From NCBI GenBank assembly GCA_031002005.1, contig CM061920.1, positions 52,740,610 through 52,804,609 on the forward strand: DNA of 64,000 nt, written 5' to 3'. How positions within the stretch are numbered: the first letter of the stretch is position 1; each line of letters begins with the position of its first letter. Of the stretch, positions 22,346-32,559 are shown in pieces. Under the pieces are notes generated by a model. The model saw only the letters and a program-made list of their open reading frames with translations, did no database searches and had not been told where the DNA came from. The position numbers were made by a program, and so were the translations under genes. This stretch comes from Vandiemenella viatica. Its lineage: Eukaryota; Arthropoda; Insecta; Orthoptera; Morabidae.

Positions 22346-24445
22346 CTCAAAAATATTTAACAATGTATTATGTTAAGTGTAACTGTATTTAAAATAGACT
22401 AAAACACAAATTCAGTTGCATTACAAATAACGAAAACCGACGAAAGCATATTCGACGAAAGGTGTTCCATATAAATATGTATTTTTTTTATATATATCTT
22501 CGAAACCTGACGTGATACAGCAGAACGGGTTTCAGATTTTAAATCAGCACGTAAAACTGCATTATAAAATGTAAACATGATGTCAGATATGTACAGCTTG
22601 TTGGTATGTGTTATTATTACTTTGTACTAGTCGTTGCTCTGTTGTGACCACGATTAGGAATTTAATTTTACAGTTAAAAGCTAGTGCAGAAGTCAGTAGC
22701 CACGGTAAGTCAACCTCCAAAGCCACACATTCAACGCAATCATGGCGGAGCGCGTTACATCTAAATTACTTTATAACAGGTTCTGTTGGAACCGGGGAGT
22801 ACTTTAGAAAATCGTAATACATTTGTGGGGAATATCTAATTTCATACTCGCTGAAGCTTGGATAAATTTAATGGCGTCAACAGTTTGTGCTTCTTTACAT
22901 CCTCGTCAAAAATGTGTAACAGAATTGTCCTCGATGTGATTTCCGTGCAAGGAAATATCTTCGAAGCACAAACTCTGACAGCTTGTAGCGCAAGCAGAGC
23001 TTATACACCTCATTATCGAGTGCAGTTCTATGAGAGTGTCTACTTCACCGTGACGACCGACAAATCGTAGAAGACGTTTTGCATCACAGCCGTTGACCAC
23101 AAAACCAAATGCTTTTTCCATCTCCATTTGTGCGTTGTTTTTTTCGCGTGTTGTCAGCCTGAACATCTTCAAGTTTTTGTCATTGATAGAAAAGCTGAAA
23201 TATTGCTTACTGAGAAATTTTTATGTTTACTATTTTTAACTATCTATTCCAACCAAGAAACTTATAAACTATACTAAATATTCTCAGGGCCGGATTAAAA
23301 CAGCGCGGGGCCCGTAGCAAATGTGAAGAAGGGGCCCTTCGTTTTTCGCCGTCCGGGGGAATTGTAGAGTTAAAAAGAAGGTCGCCCATGTACGTGGCTA
23401 ATCCGGTACTGAATATTCTGTTCTCCTGCACATAGTTCTATGATTTAGCCAAAGATTTAAAAATTAATCCTTACTAAAATCATTTAGTCTAATAGGTCCT
23501 TACATTGGTAATCCAAGTGAATGTAGTTGCTTACAACAGCTAATTAAAACGTAAGCAGGGCAATGATACTAATGAAGATGGGAGAAGGCGTAGATATCGA
23601 CAGGTTATAATTAATCTCGTCTCATACTTCACTCGAGTCGTTGGGGACTTGTCCGTAATAAAAGATGCAAACCGTTGATCGCAATTGGTAAAGGCCCTGC
23701 TTCCGCAAAGCAACGGCGCCAAATAAAACGAAAAGCCAACGATTTGCGATTAACTACCCTGTTCGAGAGACTATTCACTACACGTCGTAACAAATACTCT
23801 CCAAGCCACGACAACAGTATTCGACAATATTGGACACATTCTAACGAGGCCACTGAACTTCACATTCGCGTTGTTCACAAAACTTTGAACGTTAAACAAT
23901 CTTGAAGAGTAACCATTTCTCCCTAATGTCCAGAAAAGCATTTCTGTAACTTTCTCTATTACATATTTCTCTAGCTTCTAATAAGTGAGGGTGTGGTGGG
24001 ATTTATAGTTGAAGTAAAGGGACTTTTTATTTATTTTTATTATGCAAATAGGGACGGCTTAAGACTGAGCCCAGCATTTTATATGTCGGAGAAAGCGTAG
24101 GTATTGGCAAAATCTAATTCGGACAGCTATTTAACGAGTTAGTAAACGTCAATCGCTGTAGAACCGTAGCAAGAACTGTGGTACATGCATATGCCAGAAG
24201 TATGAGACCATTTACGCTAGCAGATAAAATAATAATAATAATAAATATACACGCATACCAAGGATTACTTACCTTTAATATCATGGCAAGCAGCGCCCAT
24301 GACATTGTACAGTATGTGTGAGTCAGAAGCTTTTCATAGTTTTTTCTTCGTAAATTACCACCAATAATTTACTATAATTTGGCACGAATTTTGTGTTATA
24401 TGAACATCAAAAATAAATATCAATAAAATGGAATTTGATTTTTTT
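22346..24445. other. Region without recognised gene
   Basis: The minus frame at 22906-23172 and the frames at 23629-23905 have no family I know. At 23288 the string 'cagggccggattaa' resembles a hAT-type terminus followed by 'gcgcggggcccg', but no partner end was found. The rest is AT-rich. Confidence 0.4.
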
Positions 24446-24685
24446 TCTTTATGGTTTTACGCCTCGTGAACATCGAAATTATTAAAGGGGGAAAGAGACT
24501 TGGACCAAGGAACTGGAAGGAATCGGGCCATGGCTTTGGAAGGAAGCAGCCTGGCATTAGCCTGCAGTGAATCGGGAAGCCACGGAAAACCGAAAATCTA
24601 GATGGCCAGACCGGGATTTGAACACGCGTCTTTCCGAATGCAAGGCCCGTTGCGTTACGCTTAACCGCAAGCTTGATGGGAAAGG
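24446..24685 (-). mobile_element. SINE, minus strand, near full length
   Basis: Tail motif 'ttttacgcctcgtgaacatc' is at the left, the core 'aatcgggccatggctttgga' in the middle, then 'gggatttgaacacgcgtctt' (B-box complement) and the head 'gcgttacgcttaacc' at the right. This is the same family as 41616-41857. Confidence 0.85.
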
Positions 24686-24872
24686 TGGGAGGGTTAGTTT
24701 GAGAATAATATGAAAGTAATTTACATTATTACATGCGCTACGGTAATACGTCATTAATTTATTAATAATGGACTCGAACGATGTAATGAATCAATATAAA
24801 GGATAATAATCAATAAAAAATTGTATAAAGACTAAATTTAATTATCAAAGACACTTAAGCTGTAAATTAATA

Positions 24873-25460
24873 ACTAGCTAAAAGCACAGCTTTGTGGTGA
24901 CTCTCGAAGATTTTTAATAAGAAATATTACATACAATTAAAGAAATTAAATAATAATCATAAGAATTTTAATATTTAAACTTCACGTACTATCATCAAAA
25001 TCCGTATTTTTATTTTGTTGAAAAAAAATTATAAGACACTTTATAATAAGACGATATTTAAATATTTAAAAAAATCAACTATGTAATTTGTTTTTAATCA
25101 GATGCAAAATTTCTCATTCGAGTTTCTACATTTATAATACTTGAATTTTTAATATTAATAATCTGTCATAAGAAAATCTTCTATTCAATGCTTTCTAAAG
25201 TTTTTACTCTCCTTAAACGCAACATATGTTAAACCAACACAGGTTTCTTTTTGTCCAATATCTACAACTTTGTCCAATGTTAAACCTTGAGCGTAATGAA
25301 TCATCATTGCGAAAGCTAATTGTAATGGAAATAGTTTTCTTGAACAAGTGATATTGCCTATTTTACAAAATTTAGTTATCGGTGGATTCGGAACACAACA
25401 ACTATTTTCATTAAGTTGAATGGAAATAATTTTCAAACGAGCCACTATCATTCATGAAAT
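24873..25460 (-). mobile_element. Helitron relic with Pif1-type helicase C-terminus
   Basis: The minus frame 25451-25185 contains LFPLQLAFAMMIHYAQGLTL followed by DKVVDIGQKETCVGLTYVAF. This is the terminal helicase motif region (xxAMTIHKSQGLTLDKVVxDIG...GLTYVALSR) of Helitron Rep-helicases, with small changes such as HYAQG for HKSQG. Downstream on the same strand, at 24877-24873, the sequence ends in TTTTAGCTAGT after a small hairpin-like 'aaagctgtgcttt', a plausible CTAG-type Helitron 3' terminus. It is a fragment of a formerly autonomous element. Confidence 0.75.
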
Positions 25461-25534
25461 TACATATATATACTAATAAAAATCATTACAATTTTTTTGC
25501 CAAATTTAGAGATGATTATTAGGGCGAGCTAATT

Positions 25535-25645
25535 TATGTACAATTTCACATCTAGACGTGTAGTAGTTTTTTCAAAACGTTTAGCACAAAAATCTAAAAA
25601 TTGTCGCCCTAGTGTCGCTCGCCCTAATATCAGCGAAAAATTCTT
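25535..25645. repeat. Dispersed repeat, copy 1 (second copy at 29283)
   Basis: The string 'aatttcacatctagacgtgt' is followed by 'agtagttttttc', 'acaaaaat' and 'cgccctagtgtcgctcgcc'. It matches, in order, 'aatttcacgtctagaggtgc', 'agcagtttttttg', 'acaaaaat' and 'cgcctagtgt...gctcgcc' at 29283-29390. The two are diverged copies of one element in the same orientation. Confidence 0.6.
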
Positions 25646-26408
25646 ACTTACAAAGTTTGTGAACACATATTCGTACGTCAAGATCGGAAAAAAAATAATG
25701 GGGCATAATTTACGTATGATACTATGTCAGTTTGCCAGCACAGGAAGAGTAATAAAAGAACGAATATGTCATCATTGCACACGCTTTCATTATGTGTTCA
25801 CTGTCAGAAATATTTTTTTGTTTTTACTGTCCAAAAAGAAAAGTTTGAATGAATATTTGAGGTAGTTATGTACAGTCTACATTTGTTATCGGATCAACAT
25901 TTTCGTACCTTATTTCCATCTTGAAGGAAAAGTCTATTGATCAAAATAATTAATTTTTCTTTTTCAAAACATGTTTATTTAGTTAAAGCGATACAAAATT
26001 GAAAGTGAAATTATTATTAACTGTTTTAAACACATTTTAACTGAAGTATTACGTAAGATCATTACAGCACTGGACTCCATATCGAACCCGCGTCCTACGT
26101 GAGTGAATAATCACAGAACGTGAGTAATATGAACCACGAACACAAGGGAAAATGCACCAGATGACCGAAATGTCATCATACTGATTCAACTACTTACCAA
26201 AATTGCACTTCATTTCCGTACAGAAATTTATTAAAGTTTTCACTTGCTTTCACCTTCAAACATTTCTACACTAGACCGGAACGTGTGAACTTATTGTAAT
26301 GCATATTTACTGAGAGCTAAACAAAATTCTCTACCAAATAATTTATACGATTTCTTGTGTAGAAAAAATACAGGTAGTGTACAGTCAACAGCACTAACTG
26401 TGGGCGAA
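25646..26408. other. AT-rich spacer, nothing recognised
   Basis: The + frame 25536-25865 crosses the repeat at 25535 and has no domain. Nothing else was recognised. Confidence 0.45.
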
Positions 26409-27472
26409 TCTTATATATATATAAATCTCGTGTCACGATGTTTGTCCGGGATGAACTCCGAAACTACTCAACCGATTTTGATGAAATTTGGCTTAATGTG
26501 TGTAATTTGATCCAACTTAAAAGATAGAATAGTTTTTATATCGATTATTAACCTCAATGTTTAATATTGCGAATTAAAAAGGGACGAAAGGGGGGGGGGG
26601 ACAAGGAACAGAAAAGAATATAAGTTAGTTCTCGCAGTCGCATATTCACAGCAGCCATTTTTGTGTTCTTATATATATGAAAATTTCGTGTCACGTTGTT
26701 TGTACGAGATGAACTCCGAAACTCCTTAACCGATTTTGATGACATTTGACTTACTGTGTGTAATTGGGTCCAATTTAATTAAAAGACAGGATAGTTATTA
26801 TCTCCATTATTGACCTCAATAATTATTATTGCGAATTAAATGTTAATTAAATGTGTGTCATAGAACAATGGTTTGTAATTATTTGTAACTTCCGTGGGTT
26901 GAAGTGGTCTGGTGGCTCAGTGGTTAAGGCGTCGGACTGGAGATCGTACGGTCCCCGGTTCGAATCCCTGTCTCGGCGGGGATCGTTATGCGCAATTTAC
27001 CCTGCCTTCACCTCCGGCACAGCTTGCTGTGTAATGTGAAGTACGCCAGAACGCTTCCGTGGTAAACTGTAGGTCCCCTGTACCTGGAAGCACTACCGGG
27101 TTAGGTTAAGGCAGCTAAGACAGGGGCGGAATGCGCAAGCAATAGAAACCCTGTCACCAGGTCATTACAACCACACGAAATTATTATTATAGTTCCTATT
27201 GTTAGAAACGTATGGAAGTACTTTTTTACGTTATATTGATCCCTCAGGAGATATTTTACATTAAGAAAATTGTAATAAAATGTAAATTTAAAAATTATAT
27301 TCGTTTGTCCTTAATTTCAACTCTCCAATTACTTTTGAATTTTCAAATTGACGAAAACGTTTTTTTTCTTTATTAGTGAATATTAATTTGACAACATTAG
27401 GGAGTTTAGAACAACATTGGTCCAACGTACTATAACTACTGAGTCACAGCAACGCGTGACCGGATTAGCTAG
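26409..27472 (+). mobile_element. Non-autonomous Helitron with duplicated 5' end
   Basis: Two Helitron-like 5' ends occur: 26409 (TCTTATATATATATAAATCT, then 'cgtgtcacgatgtttgtc') and 26667 (TCTTATATATATGAAAATTT, then 'cgtgtcacgttgtttgta'). Each is followed by 'aaccgattttgatga.att', a phrase common to insect Helitrons. The 3' end near 27450-27472 reads 'gcaacgcgtgaccggattag' and then CTAG|T, the usual short GC hairpin plus CTRR end. The double 5' end suggests insertion of one copy next to, or partial duplication of, another. Confidence 0.75.
26908..27192 (+). mobile_element. tRNA-headed SINE of a second family, inside the Helitron
   Basis: The A-box-like 'tggctcagtggttaaggcg' (26917-26935) and B-box 'ggttcgaatcc' (26957-26967) are separated by normal tRNA-like distance. 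A body of about 200 bases with 'ctgtaggtcccctgtacctg' and a short (att)n tail follows at 27180-27190. The body is unlike the common SINE of this window. The internal pol III promoter appears complete. Confidence 0.8.
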
Positions 27473-27850
27473 TATTATTTTAATTTTTTCAGTAGACAAA
27501 TTAAAGTTTTGCTTTAATGTTTCTGGATGGTGACTGTTTGACAGAAAATATACATCATGTTTATGTGTCTTGCTGCTTCTACAGTACAATGTTTATGGGC
27601 AGCAGTGGAAGATAAATATTACAGCCTCTGTGCTCGCACTACAAAAGTCAGTGGACTTGTTTGAAACCAGAATAACTACCAGTAGCCTATATTGCACGCA
27701 TATAACACAGAAATTGCTCCTGTTAAAGGAAATGGTCAAATAAAAATAACCTGCTGTTATTACTGCGATCTGAATCGTTTCATAAACCTCGAATATCTTT
27801 AGCACAATTCGTCATTCCAAAAAGCTATGACACACGTTCTTCTCCCGTTT
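27473..27850. other. Spacer, nothing recognised
   Basis: AT-rich spacer between the Helitron and the SINE. Confidence 0.5.
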
Positions 27851-27851
27851 A

Positions 27852-28092
27852 CCGAACGTGGTGGGGGAGTGATTAACGCAGTGGCCAAGCATTCGGGAGG
27901 ACGCCGGTTCGAATCCGCATCCAGGCATTCAGGTTTTGGTTTTTCATGTTTTCCCCCAATCACTTCAGGCGAATGCCGGCATGATTCCTACAAAATGCCA
28001 TGGCTAAATTCCCGTTCCTTGTCCCAAGTCCCAACCCGCCTCTAATGACCTCACGTCGATGAGGTGTAAATCCATAAATAAATAAATAAAAA
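27852..28092 (+). mobile_element. Common SINE, + strand, near full length
   Basis: The head is 'ccgaacgtggtgggggagtg...', with B box 'ggttcgaatcc' at 27907-27917. The body is 'cacttcaggcgaatgccggc', then 'aatgccatggctaaattccc'. The 3' end is 'cgtcgatgaggtgtaaatcc' followed by (aaat)n. It is one of the best copies for defining the family. Confidence 0.9.
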
Positions 28093-28424
28093 TTTCTCCA
28101 GTTTAACAGTTCTCAGAATCTCCGTGGAGTGTTTTATTCTATTCACATTCTTTAATTGGGTCAGCTAGAGATCGAGATTCCGCTGCAACAACATTTACTG
28201 ATGACGTCATAATACTGCTGTAGCATCGCAAGACGTTTTATTTTCAAGCCTTAATTCCGTTGTAATACAACCTGGAACATTATTTTCAAGGAGAAATTAG
28301 GTTTGATACACCCTGGACCAGCATGACACCGTTAAATATACTTCGGAAAGTATTTCTAGAGGTGTTTTGTGTTTCACTACTGCAGTATAATGACGCCAAT
28401 TCCTTGTGGAATCGCGATCTCCAG

Positions 28425-28960
28425 TAGCCCCCTTTAATTTTGATTGTCATTAAACATTGCATAGTTTATCGTTAAAATTACGTAGTTATTTAAATAACTG
28501 ATAAAGGGAAGGAGTGGGATTTCTCTGCCTAATTATAAAACTGCTGCATATAAATTTACACAAGTCACATATTTATTCTACCGTTATCGATGCGGTGGGC
28601 AGATGGCTGTACTTCATTTTATTCTTTAATTTCAATTTTCATTAAATTTTGCAAGTTCATTATAAAAATTATATAGTTAGTTATATAACTGATTAAAGGA
28701 GGGAGCGGGATTTCGTTGTATAATTACAAAGCCATTGCAACTACATTTACACAAATCACAGATTTATTTACAAAAGAACATTCAACAACCACACATCATC
28801 TTTAATACCAAAATTAAATTAATATCTCTCTTTCTGGGGCATAAGTTCTCAGGTTGACATATGGCTCACAAACTACACTTTTGGGGAACAGTTTATCCGA
28901 TTATCCTACCGTTATGGTTGCGGTGGGCAGATAACTGCCCTTCGAGTTCAGTGGTAAGTT
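28425..28960. repeat. Diverged tandem duplication of ~190 bp
   Basis: The unit 'tttaattttgattgtcatta ... gataaagggaaggagtggga ... ctaccgttatcgatgcggtg' at 28430-28610 recurs as 'tttaatttcaattttcatta ... gattaaaggagggagcggga' at 28625-28770. It finishes as 'ctaccgttatggttgcggtg' at 28916-28935 after about 140 unrelated bases. The order is kept, so this is a direct duplication with an insertion in the second copy. Confidence 0.65.
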
Positions 28961-29282
28961 GTTACGGTAGACTTTCTCTCAAATGCATTACATATTCACT
29001 TCCTGGTGACATATAATCGTTACACTATGATTCCACAAAATGCCAACAGCGTCTTTAAACTGTGTCCCTCTCCATGGACACAATTGGAAGCAAAAAAAGC
29101 AAAACCACATTAAAACGCAATATGCCGCGCATTTATTGGTCCACTCACTCTCAACAATAGCTGTCTCAAACCACGTCTCTCAGCATACACGAATAAAAAT
29201 AATAAATATCATTGCAATTAATTTGCTTTTTTGTAAAAATAAAGATTGATGATACATCTAGAATTGACTTTGAATTATTACG
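28961..29282. other. Spacer, nothing recognised
   Basis: The + frame 29040-29249 has no recognised motif. Confidence 0.45.
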
Positions 29283-29390
29283 TTTAATTTCACGTCTAGA
29301 GGTGCAGCAGTTTTTTTGATTTTAAGTTAACCACAAAAATGTACAAATCATCGCCTAGTGTATGGGTTTGCTTCGCTCGCCGTAATAATG
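29283..29390. repeat. Dispersed repeat, copy 2 (partner of 25535)
   Basis: This is the partner of the repeat at 25535-25645, with the same block order. It abuts the left end of the + strand LINE fragment. Confidence 0.6.
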
Positions 29391-30045
29391 AAGAGGGATA
29401 AGGAAGCGGATAAAGCAAGATATAGGAAGATGGAACTAGCATATAGGTTAACACAAAACAGATACAGCAAGACAGTGATCTCTTATACAGCAAAGATTGT
29501 ATATTATGCAACAGTTGTGAAGACAGGGGCAATGTTAAGATCGGAATGCATGGTATTGAATGAGAAAGTGGATATCGAGGAGTTAAAAACTTAGGACCAG
29601 TAAAGGGAAAAGGCGGTACCTGACCGAAGAAGAAGAACGAAGCTCTATATAGGTATGCAGATAAAATTACAGACACAATACACAAGACAAGGCTGAAATT
29701 TTATGAACACCTTATGAGAATGAATGGCAGTAGACAAAAAGAATTTTCAACTGCGTTATTAATAACAGATAGCAAAAAAAATTAGTTGAGAAGCCGAGAA
29801 AAGTTATGGAAAAAGTTGGGATACATCCAGATGAGATAGATAATCGAAGAGAGCTTCAGAATAAAATTGATCAAATCAAGGGTTTGCAGGAACAACGCAC
29901 AAAGGCCAACACCACGAAGTCTGAAGAAAGAAGCAGGAACTTCAGTGAAGGAATGAAAAAATTATGGGAGGAGAAGAAAAGGCAAACCTGGTTGTTCAGG
30001 TTGTCCATAGTAGGCCAAAGTCGAGAGAAGAAGAAGAATGAAGAC
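29391..30045 (+). mobile_element. LINE C-terminal fragment, + strand
   Basis: The frame 29358-29594 carries YRLTQNRYSKTVISYTAKIV and GAMLRSECMVLN. After frameshifts the DNA still encodes YRYADKITDTIHKTRLKFYE followed by HLMRMNGSRQK, and further on a 'KLWEEKK' segment near 29945-29985. This is the post-RT C-terminal tail of an insect non-LTR element distinct from the one at 5446-8330. It ends in an 'agaagaagaagaatgaag' tail at about 30021-30045 and is 5' truncated. Confidence 0.75.
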
Positions 30046-30046
30046 A

Positions 30047-31235
30047 GCTTTTCTTTTGCTGTCATCAGTCTTTCGACTGCTTTGATACAATCTTCCATCC
30101 CTTCTTGCACTAATCTCATCATCTCAAAATACTCTTTACAAGCCGCTTCCTCAATTATCTGTTTCATATATTCTAATCTCTGTCTTCCTCTACAGTTCTC
30201 ACCATCGACTGTTCCCTCCACTAACAAATTAACCAATCCCTCGTGTCTCAAAATATGACCCACCATCGTCTCTTTTCTGTCTGATAGACTGTTCCTCGCC
30301 CACCACTTCCAAAACAAGTACATTTCATGCTTTACATGTCCATTTAATTTTTAGCATTATTTTATAGCATCACATTTCAAATGCTTCTACTTTCCTTCCT
30401 TCTGGTATCCCTAGTCCATACTTCGTTACCATAAGGTATAATGCTTCACACATAGGGTTTTAAAAAGTTCTTTGAAACTAGAAGATTTCTCTATCACGAA
30501 AGCTTTTTTCGCTAGTGCTATTTTACTTTAAACATCATTCCTGTTTTGGCCATCAGTTGCAATTTTACTTCCCAAGTAGCAGAACTTACTTTTTCTATGG
30601 CATCCGATTCTATTTTTACATTTAATCTACTATTATTGGTATCACTTCTGATACATTTAATCACTTTTTGTCTTGCTTTCAATTATATTCAGTCCAGAAT
30701 CGTCCTTCAGTATTTCTTTCATGCCATTCAGTAACTTCTCAATATCCTCAGTCGACTCTGCTAACAGGACAATGTCATCAGCAAATCACAGCACACTAAT
30801 TTTTTTTTCTCCTTGAACACTTACGAAACATTCAAATTTTTCTTTCACTGCCTTCACATCTTCCTCGAATATTAATGGGCATAGACTACAACCTTGTCTC
30901 ACACCTTTTTTAACTGATGCGTGTCTCAAGTATCTCTATTTTTATAATAGCCACTTGATTCTTCTATCTCGGTAGTTTAGACCTGACTTCATCAAAAGTT
31001 TGAAGTTTTTGTCCCACGAACGTTATCAGTAGGTTTGTCTATATCAACAAATGCCATAAAAGTATTTTTTTAATATATATATATTAAATATATATATATA
31101 TATATTTATTTTGTTGATCCGCCCTTTAAATATTAATCCTAAGAGCAGAATTTCTTCTCTCGTACTCTCGTACCACGGTTTTTCCTAAATCCTAACTGAT
31201 CTTGTAACCTCCATACACTTAAAATTCATCCAATT
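30047..31235 (-). mobile_element. LINE family L-A, copy 1, minus strand
   Basis: Minus frame 30323-29871 (its last third is not LINE) contains ETMVGHILRHEGLVNLLVEG, CRGRQRLEYMKQIIEEAACK and ERLMTAKE. The DNA to the right, up to about 31235, continues through non-coding remains of the RT, including the reverse complement of a FADD-like box near 30770-30785. The 3' end on the minus strand is the 'ctgatgacagcaaaag' motif at 30052-30067. The same 3' end is seen at 53888 and 56565. The copy is dead. Confidence 0.8.
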
Positions 31236-31810
31236 GAAGCCGAGCAAATTCCATTAATTAATTTGCTTGCTTGTAGCTCTGTAGGTCTTATAACGACGTG
31301 GCCCTAAATACGTCGTCTTTTGATCCAAGTACACAGAGTAGAGGTCACCTTCTTTCAAATATTTAAAGATATTCAATGGTAATAAAATAGCTCATCAAAT
31401 GGTCGCTAGTTCTATAGAAGTTACAACTCCAAATTGTTAGCGTATATTCTCAACTGTTTTTAATAAATAATCAATTCAAAGCTCGCAAACAAAACAAAAC
31501 ACAATTATAATACATTACTTCTCGAGTTACTAATACATTCATATAATGCTATTGCGTCAAAAAATACAGCTTTTTTAGACACACACTTTTCTTCTTTTTT
31601 TTTTTAAGAATCTCTCACACCAGATCAAAGATTTTCTATCTCATTCTTTTCAAAAATGTGCTTATACTACCCACTGACAATGTTTGTTAATCTGTGGATT
31701 CCTCGAGCTTCGAAATTACATCATGTACATCATTACAATCAATATTTAAATGATAATTAATTACACTTAACAAAATAATTTTTAAAAATTAATTAATTTC
31801 ATAATTGGAG
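31236..31810. other. DNA between the two LINE pieces
   Basis: AT-rich DNA with no recognised motif. Confidence 0.4.
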
Positions 31811-32100
31811 TGGTAGCATATGTTTAGACCTGACTTCATTAAAATTTTGAAGTTTTGTCCCACGAACGTTATCAATAGGTTTTTCTATATCAACAAATGT
31901 CATAAAAGTATTTCTTTCTTTTTTTTGATCCGTACTTTAAGTCATTATCTTAAGAGCAGAACCCTAACTGATCTTCACCAACTATCTTTTCTACTACCGT
32001 TTCGATTCTTCGGTATATTATTCTGCTCAGTAATTCTGAAGCATGTGATGTCAGAGTTACGGTGCGATAATTCTCACATTTGTCAGTTTGAGCTTCCTTC
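31811..32100 (-). mobile_element. LINE family L-A, second RT segment, minus strand
   Basis: The first 110 bases repeat the DNA at 30972-31085 almost exactly: 'gtttagacctgacttcat', 'gtcccacgaacgttatca' and 'ctatatcaacaaatg.cata'. The segment then runs further into the RT; its reverse complement encodes SHASELLSRIIYRRIETVVE near 32050-31990. So this is an overlapping piece of the same LINE family in the same orientation, placed behind 500 bases of unrelated DNA. Confidence 0.75.
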
Positions 32101-32270
32101 GGAAGGTAGCTTTAAGAAACCCTTACCGAAAGGTCTTCTACAGCTTGGAATTTATCAAGCTCAGCTTTTTGTCTGTATTATCACGTATGGAGAAAGCAAG
32201 AGATCAGAAGCGGAGGATAGTATAATAAAAAGGGAGAAAATTTAAGGTTTTATACTGTTAGATTTCTTAC

Positions 32271-32525
32271 GAAACCATTTAAATGGAATACAAATAGATT
32301 GATGTTGGCAAACCAAGTGAACAGAAACCAAACTGATGCTAAAGCTAACATACCGGCGAAGACACGTAGCGGCCCGGCGCTCGTAGCGCGCATGCGCGTC
32401 TTCGCCAGCGACGGAGCTGGGCGGGCCGCGGCGGACACAGTGCGCCCCGGGTCGCCTACCTCCCCGCAAGCAGGCGCAGTGGCAGAAGACGCAACCGCTG
32501 GCTGACAAGTTAAAGGTACATACAT
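32271..32525 (-). CDS. Candidate first coding exon of a type II membrane protein
   Basis: A strikingly GC- and CpG-rich block (about 32350-32480) lies in AT-rich surroundings. On the minus strand an open frame starts at ATG 32525 or, more likely, at ATG 32393. From the inner ATG it reads MRATSAGPLRVFAGMLALAS and continues VWFLFTWFANINLFVFHLNG F, 41 codons. The coding sequence then meets a donor GTTTC|GTAAGAAAT, with the exon ending at 32271 in phase 0. A short basic N-terminus followed by one long hydrophobic segment is the pattern of a signal anchor, as in Golgi glycosyltransferases and sulfotransferases. No homologue was recognised and no second exon was found, so the product class is inference. 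It could be a chance frame in a CpG island. Confidence 0.35.
32388..32397. promoter_or_regulatory. NRF-1-type palindrome GCGCATGCGC
   Basis: GCGCATGCGC is the palindromic core of NRF-1 (Ewg in insects) sites, found near starts of housekeeping genes. Its central ATG is the candidate inner start codon of the minus-strand exon. A similar string occurs in the mariner at 39138-39149, where it probably has no promoter meaning. Confidence 0.4.
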
Positions 32526-32559
32526 ACTCGTCGCGCCGGGGCCACATTAGAGCACTAAT

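Noticed and set aside
22906..23172. 88-codon minus frame
   Set aside because: No recognised domain and no neighbouring pieces of a family.
23288..23330. Possible hAT terminus 'cagggccggattaa'
   Set aside because: No inverted partner and no target duplication found, so it is mentioned only in the region note.
26908..26985. A genuine tRNA gene
   Set aside because: A and B boxes are present, but the acceptor stem does not pair and a SINE body and tail follow.
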